A DNA stretch of 64,000 nucleotides from Streptomyces finlayi (GTDB taxonomy: Bacteria > Actinomycetota > Actinomycetes > Streptomycetales > Streptomycetaceae), in assembly GCF_014216315.1 (NCBI RefSeq), contig NZ_CP045702.1, positions 2,480,001 to 2,544,000 of the forward strand. Direction: 5' to 3'. Below the pieces are notes generated by a model. That model was given only the letters and a program-made list of their open reading frames with translations. It had not been told where the DNA came from and searched no databases. Below are positions 1 to 8,921 of this stretch, in pieces. A program made the translations under genes and the position numbers. Every line of letters starts with the position of its first letter. The first letter of the stretch is position 1.

Positions 1-859
1 GCCAGGCACCGCAGCCGTCCGGATACGGGGACGGGGTCGCCGAGAGGTGTTCGACGACGGTCTCCACCGAGGCGCGGGGGGCACCGATCGGGAGCCGCGA
101 CGGCGGGGTGTCCAGCTCATGGAGGGCACCCGCGTAGCCGGCGACCCTGGCGAGGACGGCGGCGGCGTCGCGGAGCCGTACGGCCCTGCCCGTGCCGATG
201 TTGACGACACCCTGGGCGGCGGAGAGCGAGGCGGCGTGGACGGCGCGTGCCACGTCCCGCACATCGACGAAGTCGCGCTGGACACCGAGCCCGCTGAGCT
301 TGAGTTCGCCGTCACCGGACTGCATGGCCCTGCGCATCGCCTCGGCGAGGCGGCCGAGGGGCGAACCGGCGGGGGTGCCCGGCCCGACGGGTGAGAAGAC
401 CCGGAGCACGACCGCGTCGAGGTCGGAGCCGAGCACGAGTTCGGTGGCGGCGAGCTTGCTGACCCCGTACGGGCCACCGGGCCGGGGCACGGCGTCCTCG
501 GCCGTCGACGAGCCGGGCTGCGAGGGCCCGTACTCGGCGGAGCAGCCGACCTGGACGAGCCGGGCGCCGCAGCCGCTCCGGCGCAGGGCCTCGCAGACGG
601 TGGCGACGGCGACGGTGTTGTGGCGCGTCAGGTCGCGGGCGCCGCCGCGCGTGGCGCCCGCGCAGTTGACGACGACTCCGGGATGGACTGCGTCCAGGAA
701 GCGGGTGAGCGCCCCCGGGCTGCCGCCCGCGAGGTCGAACCGCACGTCGGCGTCGTCACCCCGGCCGAGCGCCGTGAGGTGGACGGCCGGGTCGGCGAGC
801 AGGCGGTCGGCGACGAAACGGCCGAGGAATCCGTTGGCTCCTAGCAGCAGCACCCTCAT
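1..859 (-). CDS. NAD-dependent epimerase/dehydratase (SDR), partial at window edge
   Basis: Reads without a stop from ATG (859) off the left edge of the window, giving 286 codons of an extended short-chain dehydrogenase. The N-terminus has the dinucleotide-binding glycine motif GANGFLG at residues 7-13. The catalytic YGVSK (Tyr131, Lys135) and a Ser-containing strand near residues 105-110 are present. The family converts nucleotide sugars or related substrates with NAD(P). It lies downstream of and co-oriented with a membrane protein and a PelF-type glycosyltransferase, which suggests supply or modification of a sugar for a surface polysaccharide (inference). The substrate cannot be read from the sequence. 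The C-terminus is missing only because the window ends. Confidence 0.88.
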   Translation of the reverse strand, partial: MRVLLLGANGFLGRFVADRLLADPAVHLTALGRGDDADVRFDLAGGSPGALTRFLDAVHPGVVVNCAGATRGGARDLTRHNTVAVATVCEALRRSGCGARLVQVGCSAEYGPSQPGSSTAEDAVPRPGGPYGVSKLAATELVLGSDLDAVVLRVFSPVGPGTPAGSPLGRLAEAMRRAMQSGDGELKLSGLGVQRDFVDVRDVARAVHAASLSAAQGVVNIGTGRAVRLRDAAAVLARVAGYAGALHELDTPPSRLPIGAPRASVETVVEHLSATPSPYPDGCGAW

Positions 860-964
860 CGTGCGCCCCCTGAGTGCCGACGGCGGGCTGCCGGTGCGGG
901 GAATTGGGGGGTCATGTCCGGTTTCTCCTTGAGGCTGTGGTTGATATGTACGGTGTGTGAGCGA

Positions 965-986
965 CCCGCGGCGTCGGCTCCGCGGG
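965..986. terminator. Short hairpin after the 8-TM membrane gene
   Basis: Arms cccgcgg (965-971) and ccgcggg (980-986) form a 7-bp stem with an 8-nt loop between the membrane-protein stop and the epimerase start. It could be a weak terminator or processing site; no T-run follows. Confidence 0.35.
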
Positions 987-1006
987 CGTGAGGCGGTCGA
1001 TCGGTG

Positions 1007-2668
1007 TCACTTCGTGTCCACTCGGGCCGCGGCATGAGCGGACGCCCTTGAGAGGGCGACCGCGGCGTGGATCAGCAGCCCGAGGGCCGCCGCACCACAG
1101 GCGAGGGTCGGTACGGCTCCGGTGCCGGCCGCCGCGATCAAGGCGTCGACGGGCCGGGCCAGGGAGTCGAGACCGGGCAGCCGCCCGGCCAGGATCAGCG
1201 CGGGCGCCGCCGCTTCGACGGCACAGGCGGCGGCGAGTCCGGTGGTGGCCGGTTCGGGGAAGCCGTGCACGGCGAGCAGGCGGGACAGGAAGAGCAGGAC
1301 CCCGAGCGCGGTCGCGGCGACGGGCACGCCGCCGCCGTACGCCAGACCGGCCAGGGAGAGCAGGACAAGGAGCGCACCCAGGAAGAGGGCGACGGTTCCG
1401 AGGAGCACGGGGCGCACGGCCGCGCCGAACTCCTCCAGTGCGCGACTGCCGGCGAGTTTGCGGTGGGCGTGTACGGAGAAGAGGTGGGCGCACCAGGCGG
1501 CGGGGGCGACGGCGAGCGCGAGGCCGAGCAGCGGGGCGAGGTCACCGGCCCAGCCGCCGTCCGGGCCGCCGCTCATGACCTGGGCGAGCAGGCCCTCGCC
1601 GTACATGGCGTAGCCGAGCAGCCAGCAGCCGTAGACCGTGGCCGCCCCGATGGGACGGCTCTCGGCGCGCAGAGGCCCACGGCGCAGCGAGGCCCTCAGC
1701 CCGAGGAGGACCAGGAGCGCTCCCGCGACCGTCACCGCGGACCGGGCCCCCCCGCCGAGCACTCCTTCGGTGACCCGGAGCAGGCCCACGGTCGCGAGGC
1801 AGGCGGCGCCCGGCAGCAGCGCGAGCAGCGTCCAGCCCGCCCTGGCCTCCGTGTCGCGACCGGGGCGCGGGGGCGGCGGCGCGTCGGGCGCACGCACGAT
1901 GCCGGGGACCCTGGCGTACAGCTCCTCGGCAAGTGAGAAGACGTCACGGTGCCGGTAGCGGGAGGCGGTCCGGTCGGTGAGCCCGTGCGCTTCGAGTCCT
2001 GCGGCGATCTCGAGCGGGTCGACGGCCCGCTCGCAGAGCTCGCGGTGCCGGTGCATGAGCGACTTCACCGGGTCGGCGGGCCCGCGCCGTGCGGCGGGTC
2101 GACGCGCGGCGACGCCGGGGGCGACCTCGGGCGCCCGGTGAAGCGGAAGCGGGATGGGAGCGGGGCCGGAGGCGGGATCCGGGGCCGGGACGGAGGCGGG
2201 GCCTGAGGCTGGATCCGGGGCCGGGACGGGGGCGGGCTGCTCGGCTTCCGGACCCCCCACGGGCACGTCGGCTCCGGCAAGTCCGGCCGCTTGTGCGAGC
2301 TCGGCGGCTTCAGGGGCTTGAGGCACTTCAAGGGCTTCAGGAGCTTGAGGAGCTTCGGAGACTTCGGCGGCTTCAGGAAGTCCAGGCAGCTCGGCGGCGT
2401 CGGAAAGCCCGGCGCTTTCACCGACTTCAGCACCTTCCGGCAGTCCGGCGGTTTCCGGGGTGCTTTCGTCCACCGCGCTCTCCAGCAGTCCCCACGGCGG
2501 CACGGACACCTCCGTCAGATCCGAGACCGGGCCCGCGTGGACCAGTGCCCCCGAGCGCGGGTCCCAGCCGTCGTCGGCGCGTGGGGCGGCAGGCGTGTCC
2601 AGGGCTTCGGTCGTCGGTCGCCCCATCCGGGGTCCTCCGTGGTCATGGCCGGTCATGTGGTCACCCAT
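1007..2668 (-). CDS. Polytopic membrane protein with long acidic/Pro-rich N-terminus
   Basis: ATG at 2668 overlaps the stop of the upstream glycosyltransferase (shared ATGGGTGA), so translation is probably coupled. The 553-residue product has about 200 residues of low-complexity Pro/Ala/Glu-rich sequence, including a perfect 12-residue repeat (VPAPDPASGPA plus one residue) encoded by a 36-nt DNA repeat near 2175-2246. A conserved-looking cytoplasmic segment (MHRHRELCERA, residues 205-215; RHRDVFSLAEEL, 239-250) follows. About eight hydrophobic helices run from residue 279 to the end. I do not recognise a named family. Its place between a PelF-type glycosyltransferase and an epimerase suggests a membrane partner for polysaccharide synthesis or export, but it is not clearly PelG-like in length or helix count. 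Confidence 0.8.
   Translation of the reverse strand: MGDHMTGHDHGGPRMGRPTTEALDTPAAPRADDGWDPRSGALVHAGPVSDLTEVSVPPWGLLESAVDESTPETAGLPEGAEVGESAGLSDAAELPGLPEAAEVSEAPQAPEALEVPQAPEAAELAQAAGLAGADVPVGGPEAEQPAPVPAPDPASGPASVPAPDPASGPAPIPLPLHRAPEVAPGVAARRPAARRGPADPVKSLMHRHRELCERAVDPLEIAAGLEAHGLTDRTASRYRHRDVFSLAEELYARVPGIVRAPDAPPPPRPGRDTEARAGWTLLALLPGAACLATVGLLRVTEGVLGGGARSAVTVAGALLVLLGLRASLRRGPLRAESRPIGAATVYGCWLLGYAMYGEGLLAQVMSGGPDGGWAGDLAPLLGLALAVAPAAWCAHLFSVHAHRKLAGSRALEEFGAAVRPVLLGTVALFLGALLVLLSLAGLAYGGGVPVAATALGVLLFLSRLLAVHGFPEPATTGLAAACAVEAAAPALILAGRLPGLDSLARPVDALIAAAGTGAVPTLACGAAALGLLIHAAVALSRASAHAAARVDTK
2175..2246. repeat. 36-nt tandem repeat inside the membrane-protein gene
   Basis: The sequence starting ggatccggggccgggacgg at 2175 recurs at 2211 in register with the reading frame, giving two copies of a 12-residue Pro/Ala/Asp/Ser repeat, with a degenerate partial copy just to the left. 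Confidence 0.7.
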
Positions 2669-4439
2669 CGCCGTCCCCCGCTCCGGCGTTGGCGCACACG
2701 CCCTCGGGCTCGGCCCAGCTCGGCGGCCGGGAGCCCGAACCGGCCGGAACCGCCGTCGGCTTCCGCGTGACCGTCCAGTGGCCGAGCACATGGGCTTCGG
2801 GCGGGGTGGCGAAGGGGCGCGGTTCACCGTCGGCGTCCACCGCGTCGGCTTCCCGCCACGCCGGGGAGCGCGAGATCAGCTCCAGGTAAATGCCGCGAAA
2901 TGCCGCAAGGTTCTGTTCGACGGTGAAGAGTTCGAGCGCCCTGGCGCGCGCCGCCGATCCGAGCCGTGCACGGCGCTCGGGGTCGCGTAGCAGCGCGATG
3001 CAGGCATCGGCGAGCGCCCGCGGATTGCGCGGGGGCACCACGAGCCCCGTGCCCCCGATGACCTCGACGACCGCGCCCACGTCCGTGGAGACCGTCGCCC
3101 GGCCGCAGAACATCGCCTCGACGAGGCTGATGGGGAAACCTTCGACGACGCTGGACAGCACGACGACGCCACCCGCCGCGTACGCCTCCGCGAGATCGGG
3201 GACGTCGGGGCCGCCGATCTCCTCGAACGAGACCGGGTTGTCGCCCATCGCGTGGGCGCCCGTCGCCTCGTCGGGGAAGACCTGGGCGGCCAGCGCCCGG
3301 CAGGTCGCGAGGTAGGCATCACCCTCGGCACCCGGCACCGGTGCGCCGAAGATCCGGAGCCGGGCATCCGGTTCGGCCCTGCGCACCTCGGCGAAGGCGT
3401 GCAGCAACGCGATCAGGTCCTTGGCGGGCTCGATCCTGCCGACCCACACCAGCGTGTCCGGCCCGCCGTCGTCCGCGCTCTCCCCCACGCCCCGGAAGCG
3501 GTCCGCCGCCATGCCCGGGTAGACCGTGCGCAGTGTGGCGCGGTCGGCGCCGCACCGCTCCTGCCAGCGGCGCACATGGGTGTTGCCGGGGGTGATGATC
3601 GCGGCCTGACGGTAGACCTCGGCGGCGAGCTGTCCGTGGAAGGCGGCGAGGAGCGCGCGCACCGGCGCGGTGAACGGCTCGCCGGGTGTGGCGAGGTAGT
3701 GCGCCCGAAGGTGCACACCGTGCTCCGTGACCAGCAGGGGCACTCCGAAGAAGCGTTTGGCCAGCAGTCCGGGCAGGGCGGCGGCGCCTCCCGAAGTCGC
3801 ATGGCAGAGGTCCACGGCTCCGAGGCCCTCCTCGTCGTACCAGTCGAGGGAGAGGGGACGCAGCACCCGTTCCAGTTCCGCGGCGAAGGTGAGGAGGTCG
3901 GGGACGGTGGCGGTCTGGACAATCCGCCCGGTTCCCCGGGCCCGGCACGCCGATTCCAGGACGCGCATGGTGGTCTCGGAGCGGAGGGCGGTGTGCAGCC
4001 CGCCGCGCTCCCTGGCCAGTTCGGCCAGCCCGTACAGCGCCTCGGTGAAACGCACCCCTGCCACAGGACTGCCCGCACGGCCGTCCTCCGCGGCACAGAC
4101 GGTGGCGGCGAGCTCCGTCAGGTGCTCCGTGAAGCGCCGGCGTTCGCGGCGCCCGAACGACTGTCCGGCACCGGTGAGGACCCTGGCCAGCAGGCCCTTC
4201 GGACTGCTGCCGCGCAGTGCGTCGTCGTCGGAGGTCCACAGCGGGGCCGTGCGCACCCGGCTGATCTGGGGCGGAAGCCTGACCCAGCCCTGTTCCTCCT
4301 GGTGGGCGGAGCGGCTGAGCGCGTAGAGGTCGAACTCGTGCTGGGGGAGACCGCGCACCAGCCGGTCGCACCAGAGCCTGGACTCACCGGTCGCATACGG
4401 ATAGCCACCGTCGGTGAGCAGTCCGATCCGCACGAGCAC
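2661..4439 (-). CDS. PelF-type (DUF3492) GT4 glycosyltransferase
   Basis: A 592-residue GT-B glycosyltransferase starting at GTG 4439; an in-frame GTG six nucleotides downstream is an alternative. The N-terminal motif DGGYPYATGE (residues 10-19) and TEHGVHLRAHYL (238-249) are hallmarks of the DUF3492/PelF family. The donor-binding half has VGRIEPAKD (333-341) and the EGFPISLVEAM nucleotide-sugar motif (433-443, an E-x7-E arrangement). In Pseudomonas, PelF is the cytoplasmic UDP-GalNAc/GlcNAc-using polymerase of Pel. Here the gene heads a minus-strand group with a membrane protein and an epimerase, consistent with a Pel-like exopolysaccharide locus. Donor sugar and product are inferred only. 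A 15-bp hairpin lies in its upstream region. Confidence 0.9.
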   Translation of the reverse strand: MLVRIGLLTDGGYPYATGESRLWCDRLVRGLPQHEFDLYALSRSAHQEEQGWVRLPPQISRVRTAPLWTSDDDALRGSSPKGLLARVLTGAGQSFGRRERRRFTEHLTELAATVCAAEDGRAGSPVAGVRFTEALYGLAELARERGGLHTALRSETTMRVLESACRARGTGRIVQTATVPDLLTFAAELERVLRPLSLDWYDEEGLGAVDLCHATSGGAAALPGLLAKRFFGVPLLVTEHGVHLRAHYLATPGEPFTAPVRALLAAFHGQLAAEVYRQAAIITPGNTHVRRWQERCGADRATLRTVYPGMAADRFRGVGESADDGGPDTLVWVGRIEPAKDLIALLHAFAEVRRAEPDARLRIFGAPVPGAEGDAYLATCRALAAQVFPDEATGAHAMGDNPVSFEEIGGPDVPDLAEAYAAGGVVVLSSVVEGFPISLVEAMFCGRATVSTDVGAVVEVIGGTGLVVPPRNPRALADACIALLRDPERRARLGSAARARALELFTVEQNLAAFRGIYLELISRSPAWREADAVDADGEPRPFATPPEAHVLGHWTVTRKPTAVPAGSGSRPPSWAEPEGVCANAGAGDGDG

Positions 4440-4920
4440 ACCCCCGATCTCCCTTGTGGGCGGCCGCCGTTGGAATGGCGACTCGCAGCGGGACGACCGT
4501 AAGCGGATACGCCGGTGGTACGACGGACGGTTGTCCGTCGCACCACCGAAAGGGGTGAACCGCCGTAACTTTCGCGCCCCGGTAGCGTTCTGTCGCGGTA
4601 AGCAGCCGCAGGGTTACGCTGGGTCAGGCTGAGGCCAGCTCCTCGCGCCCCTTCGGCCCGCCCCGGCATGTACCGGATCGAGGGCGGGGCGGCGGCAGAG
4701 GCCGGGCCCGAGGCCGCCGCTGTGCCGCGGGGCGCACCGCGGCGGACGCATGACGGCCGGAAGACGGCCACTCGCCGCGCTTGTGGCGGGAAAGGCGGCC
4801 GGAACGCCGCAAGCGCCGCGCCTACGGACAGCTCGCGGAGCAGGTCGGTTGTCCCGACAGGCGAACGAGGGGCCCGCCGCAACGCCTTGACGGCGCGTCA
4901 CCGAGGGTGGGAACGGACAC
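4440..4920. other. Intergenic region upstream of the PelF-type gene
   Basis: About 480 bases with no convincing gene: the reading frames here have poor third-position G/C bias and overlap the ends of both neighbours. It probably holds the glycosyltransferase promoter and leader. A near-perfect hairpin at 4514-4547 is listed separately. Confidence 0.6.
4514..4547 (-). promoter_or_regulatory. 15-bp inverted repeat in the glycosyltransferase leader
   Basis: ggtggtacgacggac (4514-4528) and gtccgtcgcaccacc (4533-4547) pair with one mismatch around the loop ggtt. It sits 75-108 bases upstream of the GTG start, without a following T-run, so an operator or mRNA leader hairpin is more likely than a terminator. 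Confidence 0.5.
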
Positions 4921-6402
4921 TCAATTGCCCGGATACACCCAGGCGTTGGGGCGGCACTTGACCCCGCCGATGTTCAGGGACTTGGTCTGCTGCTGCATCA
5001 CCGGGGCGAGCGCACCGGGTGTCTCGCAGTTCACGTGCCCGTATCCCAGCCGGTGGCCGACCTCGTGATTGATGAGCATCTGCCGGTAGTCCATCAGCTT
5101 CTCCGGACCGAAAGTCGACGAACCCTGGGCCCAGCGATAGGCGTTGATCATGATGCGATCGGTCGCGGCCGAATCGCAGGAGACGTTGTCCTGAGTCGTA
5201 TCCAGACCTGATTTCGCGCACCAGACTCCCGTGGTCCCCGGACTCGCCAAGGTGATCACGAAATCGGCTTCGCCCGACGAGATCCGCTCGAATGTCATGG
5301 CACCGTTGTGTGCCCAGCTCCGGTCGTCGTTGAGCGTCTTCTGTACGGCGTCGGCGAAGAGTCCGCTGTCGAGGGCGAGCCCCTTTTCGACATCGATGCG
5401 GTAGCGGAACTTCCTGGCCTTGCCGGGCGCTTGAGCCAGCCCCGGAACGGCTTCGAACGTCCCGGCGGCCGTGAGATCAGGAGCGAGCGGATAGGGCTTC
5501 GCCATCTTCTGCGCGTACGTCAGGGGCTTGACCCGGGCCACCTTCGGCTGCGGGGTCGGCCTGGCGTCGGAGCGGGAGGCGTCCTTGCCGCCCTCGCGGT
5601 CCACTCCTGCCCCCTGCGAGGCGACGTCCCGGTCGGCGTCCGGGTCCTGGGCGACCTGCCCTGCCACCACGACGGCGAGCACGGTCGTGACGGCGGCTGC
5701 GGCGATGCCGGTGAGCGTACGGCCCTTCCCGCCCTTGCCCGATGCCGCACGCTCGGCCGTGTCGTCCGTGTCGCTCTCGAACGGCTGCTCTTCACTCCAC
5801 CGAGTGACTGATTCGTACGGATCGGCTGACGACTCCGCGGCGGGCCGGGCACCGTCGAACGCGTCGACGAACTCCTTGCGGGGCCCCGGAAGCGCCGGGC
5901 CCTCGGTCACCCCGGGCCGCAGCCCGGTGCGCCGGTCGGCAGCGCGCAGCGCCGCCTGCTGGGCCGACACCTGCCGGGCCGCCGCCTGCTGGGCGGATGC
6001 CTGCTGCGCGGGGGTCTGGCCCGTGTCGAACACCTGCGGAACCTGGGGAGCCTGGAGCGGCATCCGTCGCGGCGGCCCGCCACGGGCCGCGCCGGCGAAG
6101 CCCGCAGGCGAGGGACCGGTCGGCCGGTCGCCGTACCGCTGCTGCGGCCCGGTCCCCCAGCCGCCGCCGGCCTCCCGCTGTTCAGGGTGGCCTCCGCGCA
6201 CCTGCGGCACACCATGGAACGGGGTGTGCCCGTCACCATCCCCGGACGGCGTGGCGCCGCTGCGCCTGCGCCGACCGTTGCCGGCCCCGGCCGGGGCCGC
6301 CCCCGCCGGAGCGGCCCTTGACGGGCCCGTCCCGGGATCGCCTTCGGCGTTCGCGCTGCCCTGGCTCTTCGCCTCGGGGCCTTTTCGGCTATGTCGTCCC
6401 AC
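4921..6402 (-). CDS. DUF3152 protein: membrane-anchored metzincin-like protease
   Basis: GTG at 6402, nine bases below the hydrolase stop, gives 493 residues beginning MGRHSRKGPEAK; the longer open frame upstream lies inside the hydrolase gene. Residues 1 to about 240 are disordered and Pro/Gln/Ala-rich. One helix (GRTLTGIAAAAVTTVLAVVV) then anchors a C-terminal extracellular DUF3152 domain. That domain contains HEVGHRLGYGH (446-456), an exact HExxHxxGxxH zinc-binding motif, followed by a Met (about 469) that could serve as the Met-turn. This supports a metzincin-like metallopeptidase facing outside the membrane. The substrate is unknown. Extracellular cysteines could form disulfides. Confidence 0.85.
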   Translation of the reverse strand: MGRHSRKGPEAKSQGSANAEGDPGTGPSRAAPAGAAPAGAGNGRRRRSGATPSGDGDGHTPFHGVPQVRGGHPEQREAGGGWGTGPQQRYGDRPTGPSPAGFAGAARGGPPRRMPLQAPQVPQVFDTGQTPAQQASAQQAAARQVSAQQAALRAADRRTGLRPGVTEGPALPGPRKEFVDAFDGARPAAESSADPYESVTRWSEEQPFESDTDDTAERAASGKGGKGRTLTGIAAAAVTTVLAVVVAGQVAQDPDADRDVASQGAGVDREGGKDASRSDARPTPQPKVARVKPLTYAQKMAKPYPLAPDLTAAGTFEAVPGLAQAPGKARKFRYRIDVEKGLALDSGLFADAVQKTLNDDRSWAHNGAMTFERISSGEADFVITLASPGTTGVWCAKSGLDTTQDNVSCDSAATDRIMINAYRWAQGSSTFGPEKLMDYRQMLINHEVGHRLGYGHVNCETPGALAPVMQQQTKSLNIGGVKCRPNAWVYPGN

Positions 6403-6410
6403 GCCCCGGA

Positions 6411-7376
6411 TCAGCTCCCGCCGCGTTCGTCGAGCAGGTCCCGGAACGCCTGGGCGACCGTCTCCGGGTACTCCATCATCGCCACGTGCCCGGCCTCGGG
6501 CAGTGTGACCAGCCGGGCGTCGCGGAAGGCCGCGGACGCCCTGCGTGCCATCCGGTACGAGACCAGCTGGTCCCGGCCGCCGTACACCAGCAGGGTCGGC
6601 GCGAGCACTCGCCCGGCCTGACGCCACAGTCCGTGCTGTCCGCCCAGTGTGTAGGCATCGACGATGCCACGGGCCGAGCGCGTCATGGCGTCCCAGAAGT
6701 ACGGCAGCCCCAGCCGACGCTCCATTTCCGCCACCGCGTGACGGAATGCTTCTTCGGAGACCTGTGCCGGATCGCCGTAACAGAGTGCCATGACACCGCG
6801 CGTCCGTTGTTCGGCGGTCCAGTCCTTCGTGACCCGCGAGAAGAGGGACGCTACGCCCGGGACGGCCAGCAGCCCGGTCGGCAGGGCTGACCGCTGCACC
6901 CGGATCTCCGGCAGGGCGGGCGAGACCAGCGTGAGGGTGCGCACCAGGTCGGGGCGGACGGCGGCGACCCGGGTGGCGACCGTGCCACCCAGGGAATTGC
7001 CGAAGAGGTGGACGGGCCCCCGCCCCCCGGAGTCGAGCAGCCGGATAACGGCGCGCGCGTGCCCGGTCACCGAGTAATTCCCGTCGTCCGGCGGCGGCGA
7101 GTCCCCGAACCCGGGGAGGTCGAGCGCCTCGCTGTCGACCACGTCCCCCAACAGTGGCATCAGCGCCGACCAGTTCTGCGAGGAGCCGCCGAGCCCGTGG
7201 ACGTAGAGGGCGGGGGCGAGCCCCTTACGCAGTGGCGGCCGGGACCGGACGGTCAGGGTGAGGCCCGCCAGCGCGACGGAACTCAGCCTCTCCCCCTCCG
7301 CGACCCTGACGGCACTGACCGTGGGCGCGACCGCGGCGGCGGCAGCGCGGGTACCCGGCAGCTCGGTCGAAGACAT
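6411..7376 (-). CDS. Alpha/beta hydrolase
   Basis: A 321-residue alpha/beta-fold hydrolase with the complete triad: nucleophile Ser128 in GNSLGG, Asp269 in YGGRDQLV and His297 in EAGHVAM. The HGLGG segment at 60-64 forms the oxyanion-hole loop. There is no signal peptide, so it acts in the cytoplasm, probably as an esterase, lipase-like or C-C hydrolase. It is followed almost immediately by the DUF3152 gene, suggesting co-transcription. Substrate not predictable. Confidence 0.9.
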   Translation of the reverse strand: MSSTELPGTRAAAAAVAPTVSAVRVAEGERLSSVALAGLTLTVRSRPPLRKGLAPALYVHGLGGSSQNWSALMPLLGDVVDSEALDLPGFGDSPPPDDGNYSVTGHARAVIRLLDSGGRGPVHLFGNSLGGTVATRVAAVRPDLVRTLTLVSPALPEIRVQRSALPTGLLAVPGVASLFSRVTKDWTAEQRTRGVMALCYGDPAQVSEEAFRHAVAEMERRLGLPYFWDAMTRSARGIVDAYTLGGQHGLWRQAGRVLAPTLLVYGGRDQLVSYRMARRASAAFRDARLVTLPEAGHVAMMEYPETVAQAFRDLLDERGGS

Positions 7377-7486
7377 GCGGCAATGTTACGAGACGATCAC
7401 GCCCTGGTTCATGTGTTCGCCGTCACAGGCCACATAGCGGCTCCGCACAGTTGCTCCTAGGCTTCAAGGGAGGGAAGGGAGCCACC

Positions 7487-7702
7487 ATGACGGTCGACCC
7501 CAGCGACCCGGACACGTTCGAAGACGTCCCGCCCGACGGGCCCGGCCAGGAGACACCCGACGCCGACGCCGCCGAGCAGCAGGCGGATCTCCAGCCGCAG
7601 GGCGACGAGCCGCTGGCGGACATCGACCCGGAGAGTGCGAACGAGGCGGATGTAGCGGAGCAGACCCGCGTTGTCCCGCAGGATGAAGACGATTACCGGT
7701 AA
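7487..7702 (+). CDS. Small acidic conserved hypothetical protein
   Basis: A 71-residue, strongly acidic protein (MTVDPSDPDTFEDV...) starting at ATG 7487, where ggaaggga provides a ribosome-binding site; an in-frame upstream ATG at 7451 lacks one. Rich in Asp, Glu, Pro and Gln with no hydrophobic segment, so probably disordered and cytoplasmic. I recall similar short proteins in other streptomycetes but no function. It is divergent from the hydrolase, so the 110-base gap probably carries both promoters. Confidence 0.65.
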   Translation: MTVDPSDPDTFEDVPPDGPGQETPDADAAEQQADLQPQGDEPLADIDPESANEADVAEQTRVVPQDEDDYR

Positions 7703-7870
7703 TGCGCCCCGCTTTGCTCTCCTACCGCGTTGATCTGTGGCTATCGCAGTCGTCCGGTCCATGAAATTCTGCGTCCGCGCCGCGCATACCCGGGTTACCC
7801 AAAAGTACGATGGCCGCACGGCGCAGCGTGGACGGATGAGCTGTGCTTGAACACAATTTTGGGAGGCGGC

Positions 7871-8512
7871 GTGACAGCCATCGAGCAGACAGAGGCAGCG
7901 CGCCCGCGGGGCACTCGCCTGCCCCGCCGTGCCCGACGCAATCAGTTGCTGGGCGCCGCGCAGGAGGTCTTCGTCGCGCAGGGTTACCACTCCGCCGCGA
8001 TGGACGACATCGCCGAGCGGGCGGGCGTCAGCAAGCCGGTGCTGTACCAGCACTTCCCGGGCAAGCTGGAGCTCTATCTGGCCCTGCTCGACCAGCACTG
8101 CGAGTCGCTGCTCCAGGCGGTGCGTACGGCGCTGGCCTCGACGACGGACAACAAGCTGCGCGTCGAGGCGACGATGGACGCCTACTTCGCGTACGTGGAG
8201 GACGAGGGCGGGGCCTTCCGGCTCGTCTTCGAGTCCGACCTGACCAACGAGCCCGCGGTACGCGAACGGGTCGACCGCGTCTCGCTCCAGTGCGCCGAGG
8301 CCATCTCCGACGTCATCGCCGGTGACACGGGACTGTCCAAGGACGAGTCCATGCTGCTCGCGGTCGGCCTGGGCGGTGTCTCCCAGGTGGTGGCCCGCTA
8401 CTGGCTCTCCAGCGGCTCCAGCATCCCCCGCGACACGGCGGTGCAGCTGCTGACCTCGCTCGCCTGGCGGGGCATCGCGGGCTTCCCGCTGCACGGCATC
8501 GAACAGCACTGA
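7871..8512 (+). CDS. TetR/AcrR-family transcriptional regulator
   Basis: GTG at 7871, preceded by gggagg, gives 213 residues. The N-terminal helix-turn-helix spans about residues 23-68 (LLGAAQEVF...MDDIAERAGVSKPVLYQHF), the standard TetR DNA-binding domain. The C-terminal ligand and dimer domain is ordinary in length. Candidate operator DNA just upstream includes the 8-bp palindrome acccgggt near 7787-7794 and a -10-like tacgat near 7806. Ligand and targets are not evident; autoregulation is usual for the family. Confidence 0.93.
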   Translation: MTAIEQTEAARPRGTRLPRRARRNQLLGAAQEVFVAQGYHSAAMDDIAERAGVSKPVLYQHFPGKLELYLALLDQHCESLLQAVRTALASTTDNKLRVEATMDAYFAYVEDEGGAFRLVFESDLTNEPAVRERVDRVSLQCAEAISDVIAGDTGLSKDESMLLAVGLGGVSQVVARYWLSSGSSIPRDTAVQLLTSLAWRGIAGFPLHGIEQH

Positions 8513-8664
8513 CCCGCGCCGAGCCGGGCCGCGGCCCCCTCCCACCTCCGGTGTTCGCTGCGGGCGTTGCCGGTCGGGCCGTGGCCGCTCCCCTCACCGG
8601 GCTAATGTGTGCTGGGTACGGCGCGGTACACCGCGCAGAGACTGACCGTCGGAGGGACATAGCC

Positions 8665-8892
8665 GTGGAGGTCAAGATCGGGGTGCAGCACGCGCCCCGG
8701 GAGATCGTTCTGGAGAGCGGGCTTTCCGCCGAAAAGGTCGAGAGCGCGGTCGCCGAGGCGCTCGCCGGCAAGGCGCAGCTGCTCAGCCTCACGGACGTCA
8801 AGGGCCGCAAGGTTCTGGTGCCGGCCGACCGGATCGCGTACGTGGAGATCGGTGAGCCCAGCACCCGGCGGGTGGGGTTCGGCGCGCTCTAG
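8665..8892 (+). CDS. DUF3107 small protein
   Basis: GTG 8665 is seven bases behind the ribosome-binding site ggagggac, so this start is preferred over upstream in-frame codons. The 75-residue product (VEVKIGVQHAPREIVLES...) matches the DUF3107 family, a small actinobacterial cytoplasmic protein of unknown function. It has a regular alternation of strands and helices and no membrane segment. It is often found beside the TetR regulator, as here. A strong terminator follows. Confidence 0.85.
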   Translation: MEVKIGVQHAPREIVLESGLSAEKVESAVAEALAGKAQLLSLTDVKGRKVLVPADRIAYVEIGEPSTRRVGFGAL

Positions 8893-8921
8893 GCGCGACG
8901 CACGACGCAACGGACAGGAGG

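Noticed and set aside
4118..4882. 254-codon minus-strand ORF across the intergenic region
   Set aside because: Overlaps the glycosyltransferase in another frame and has poor third-position bias.
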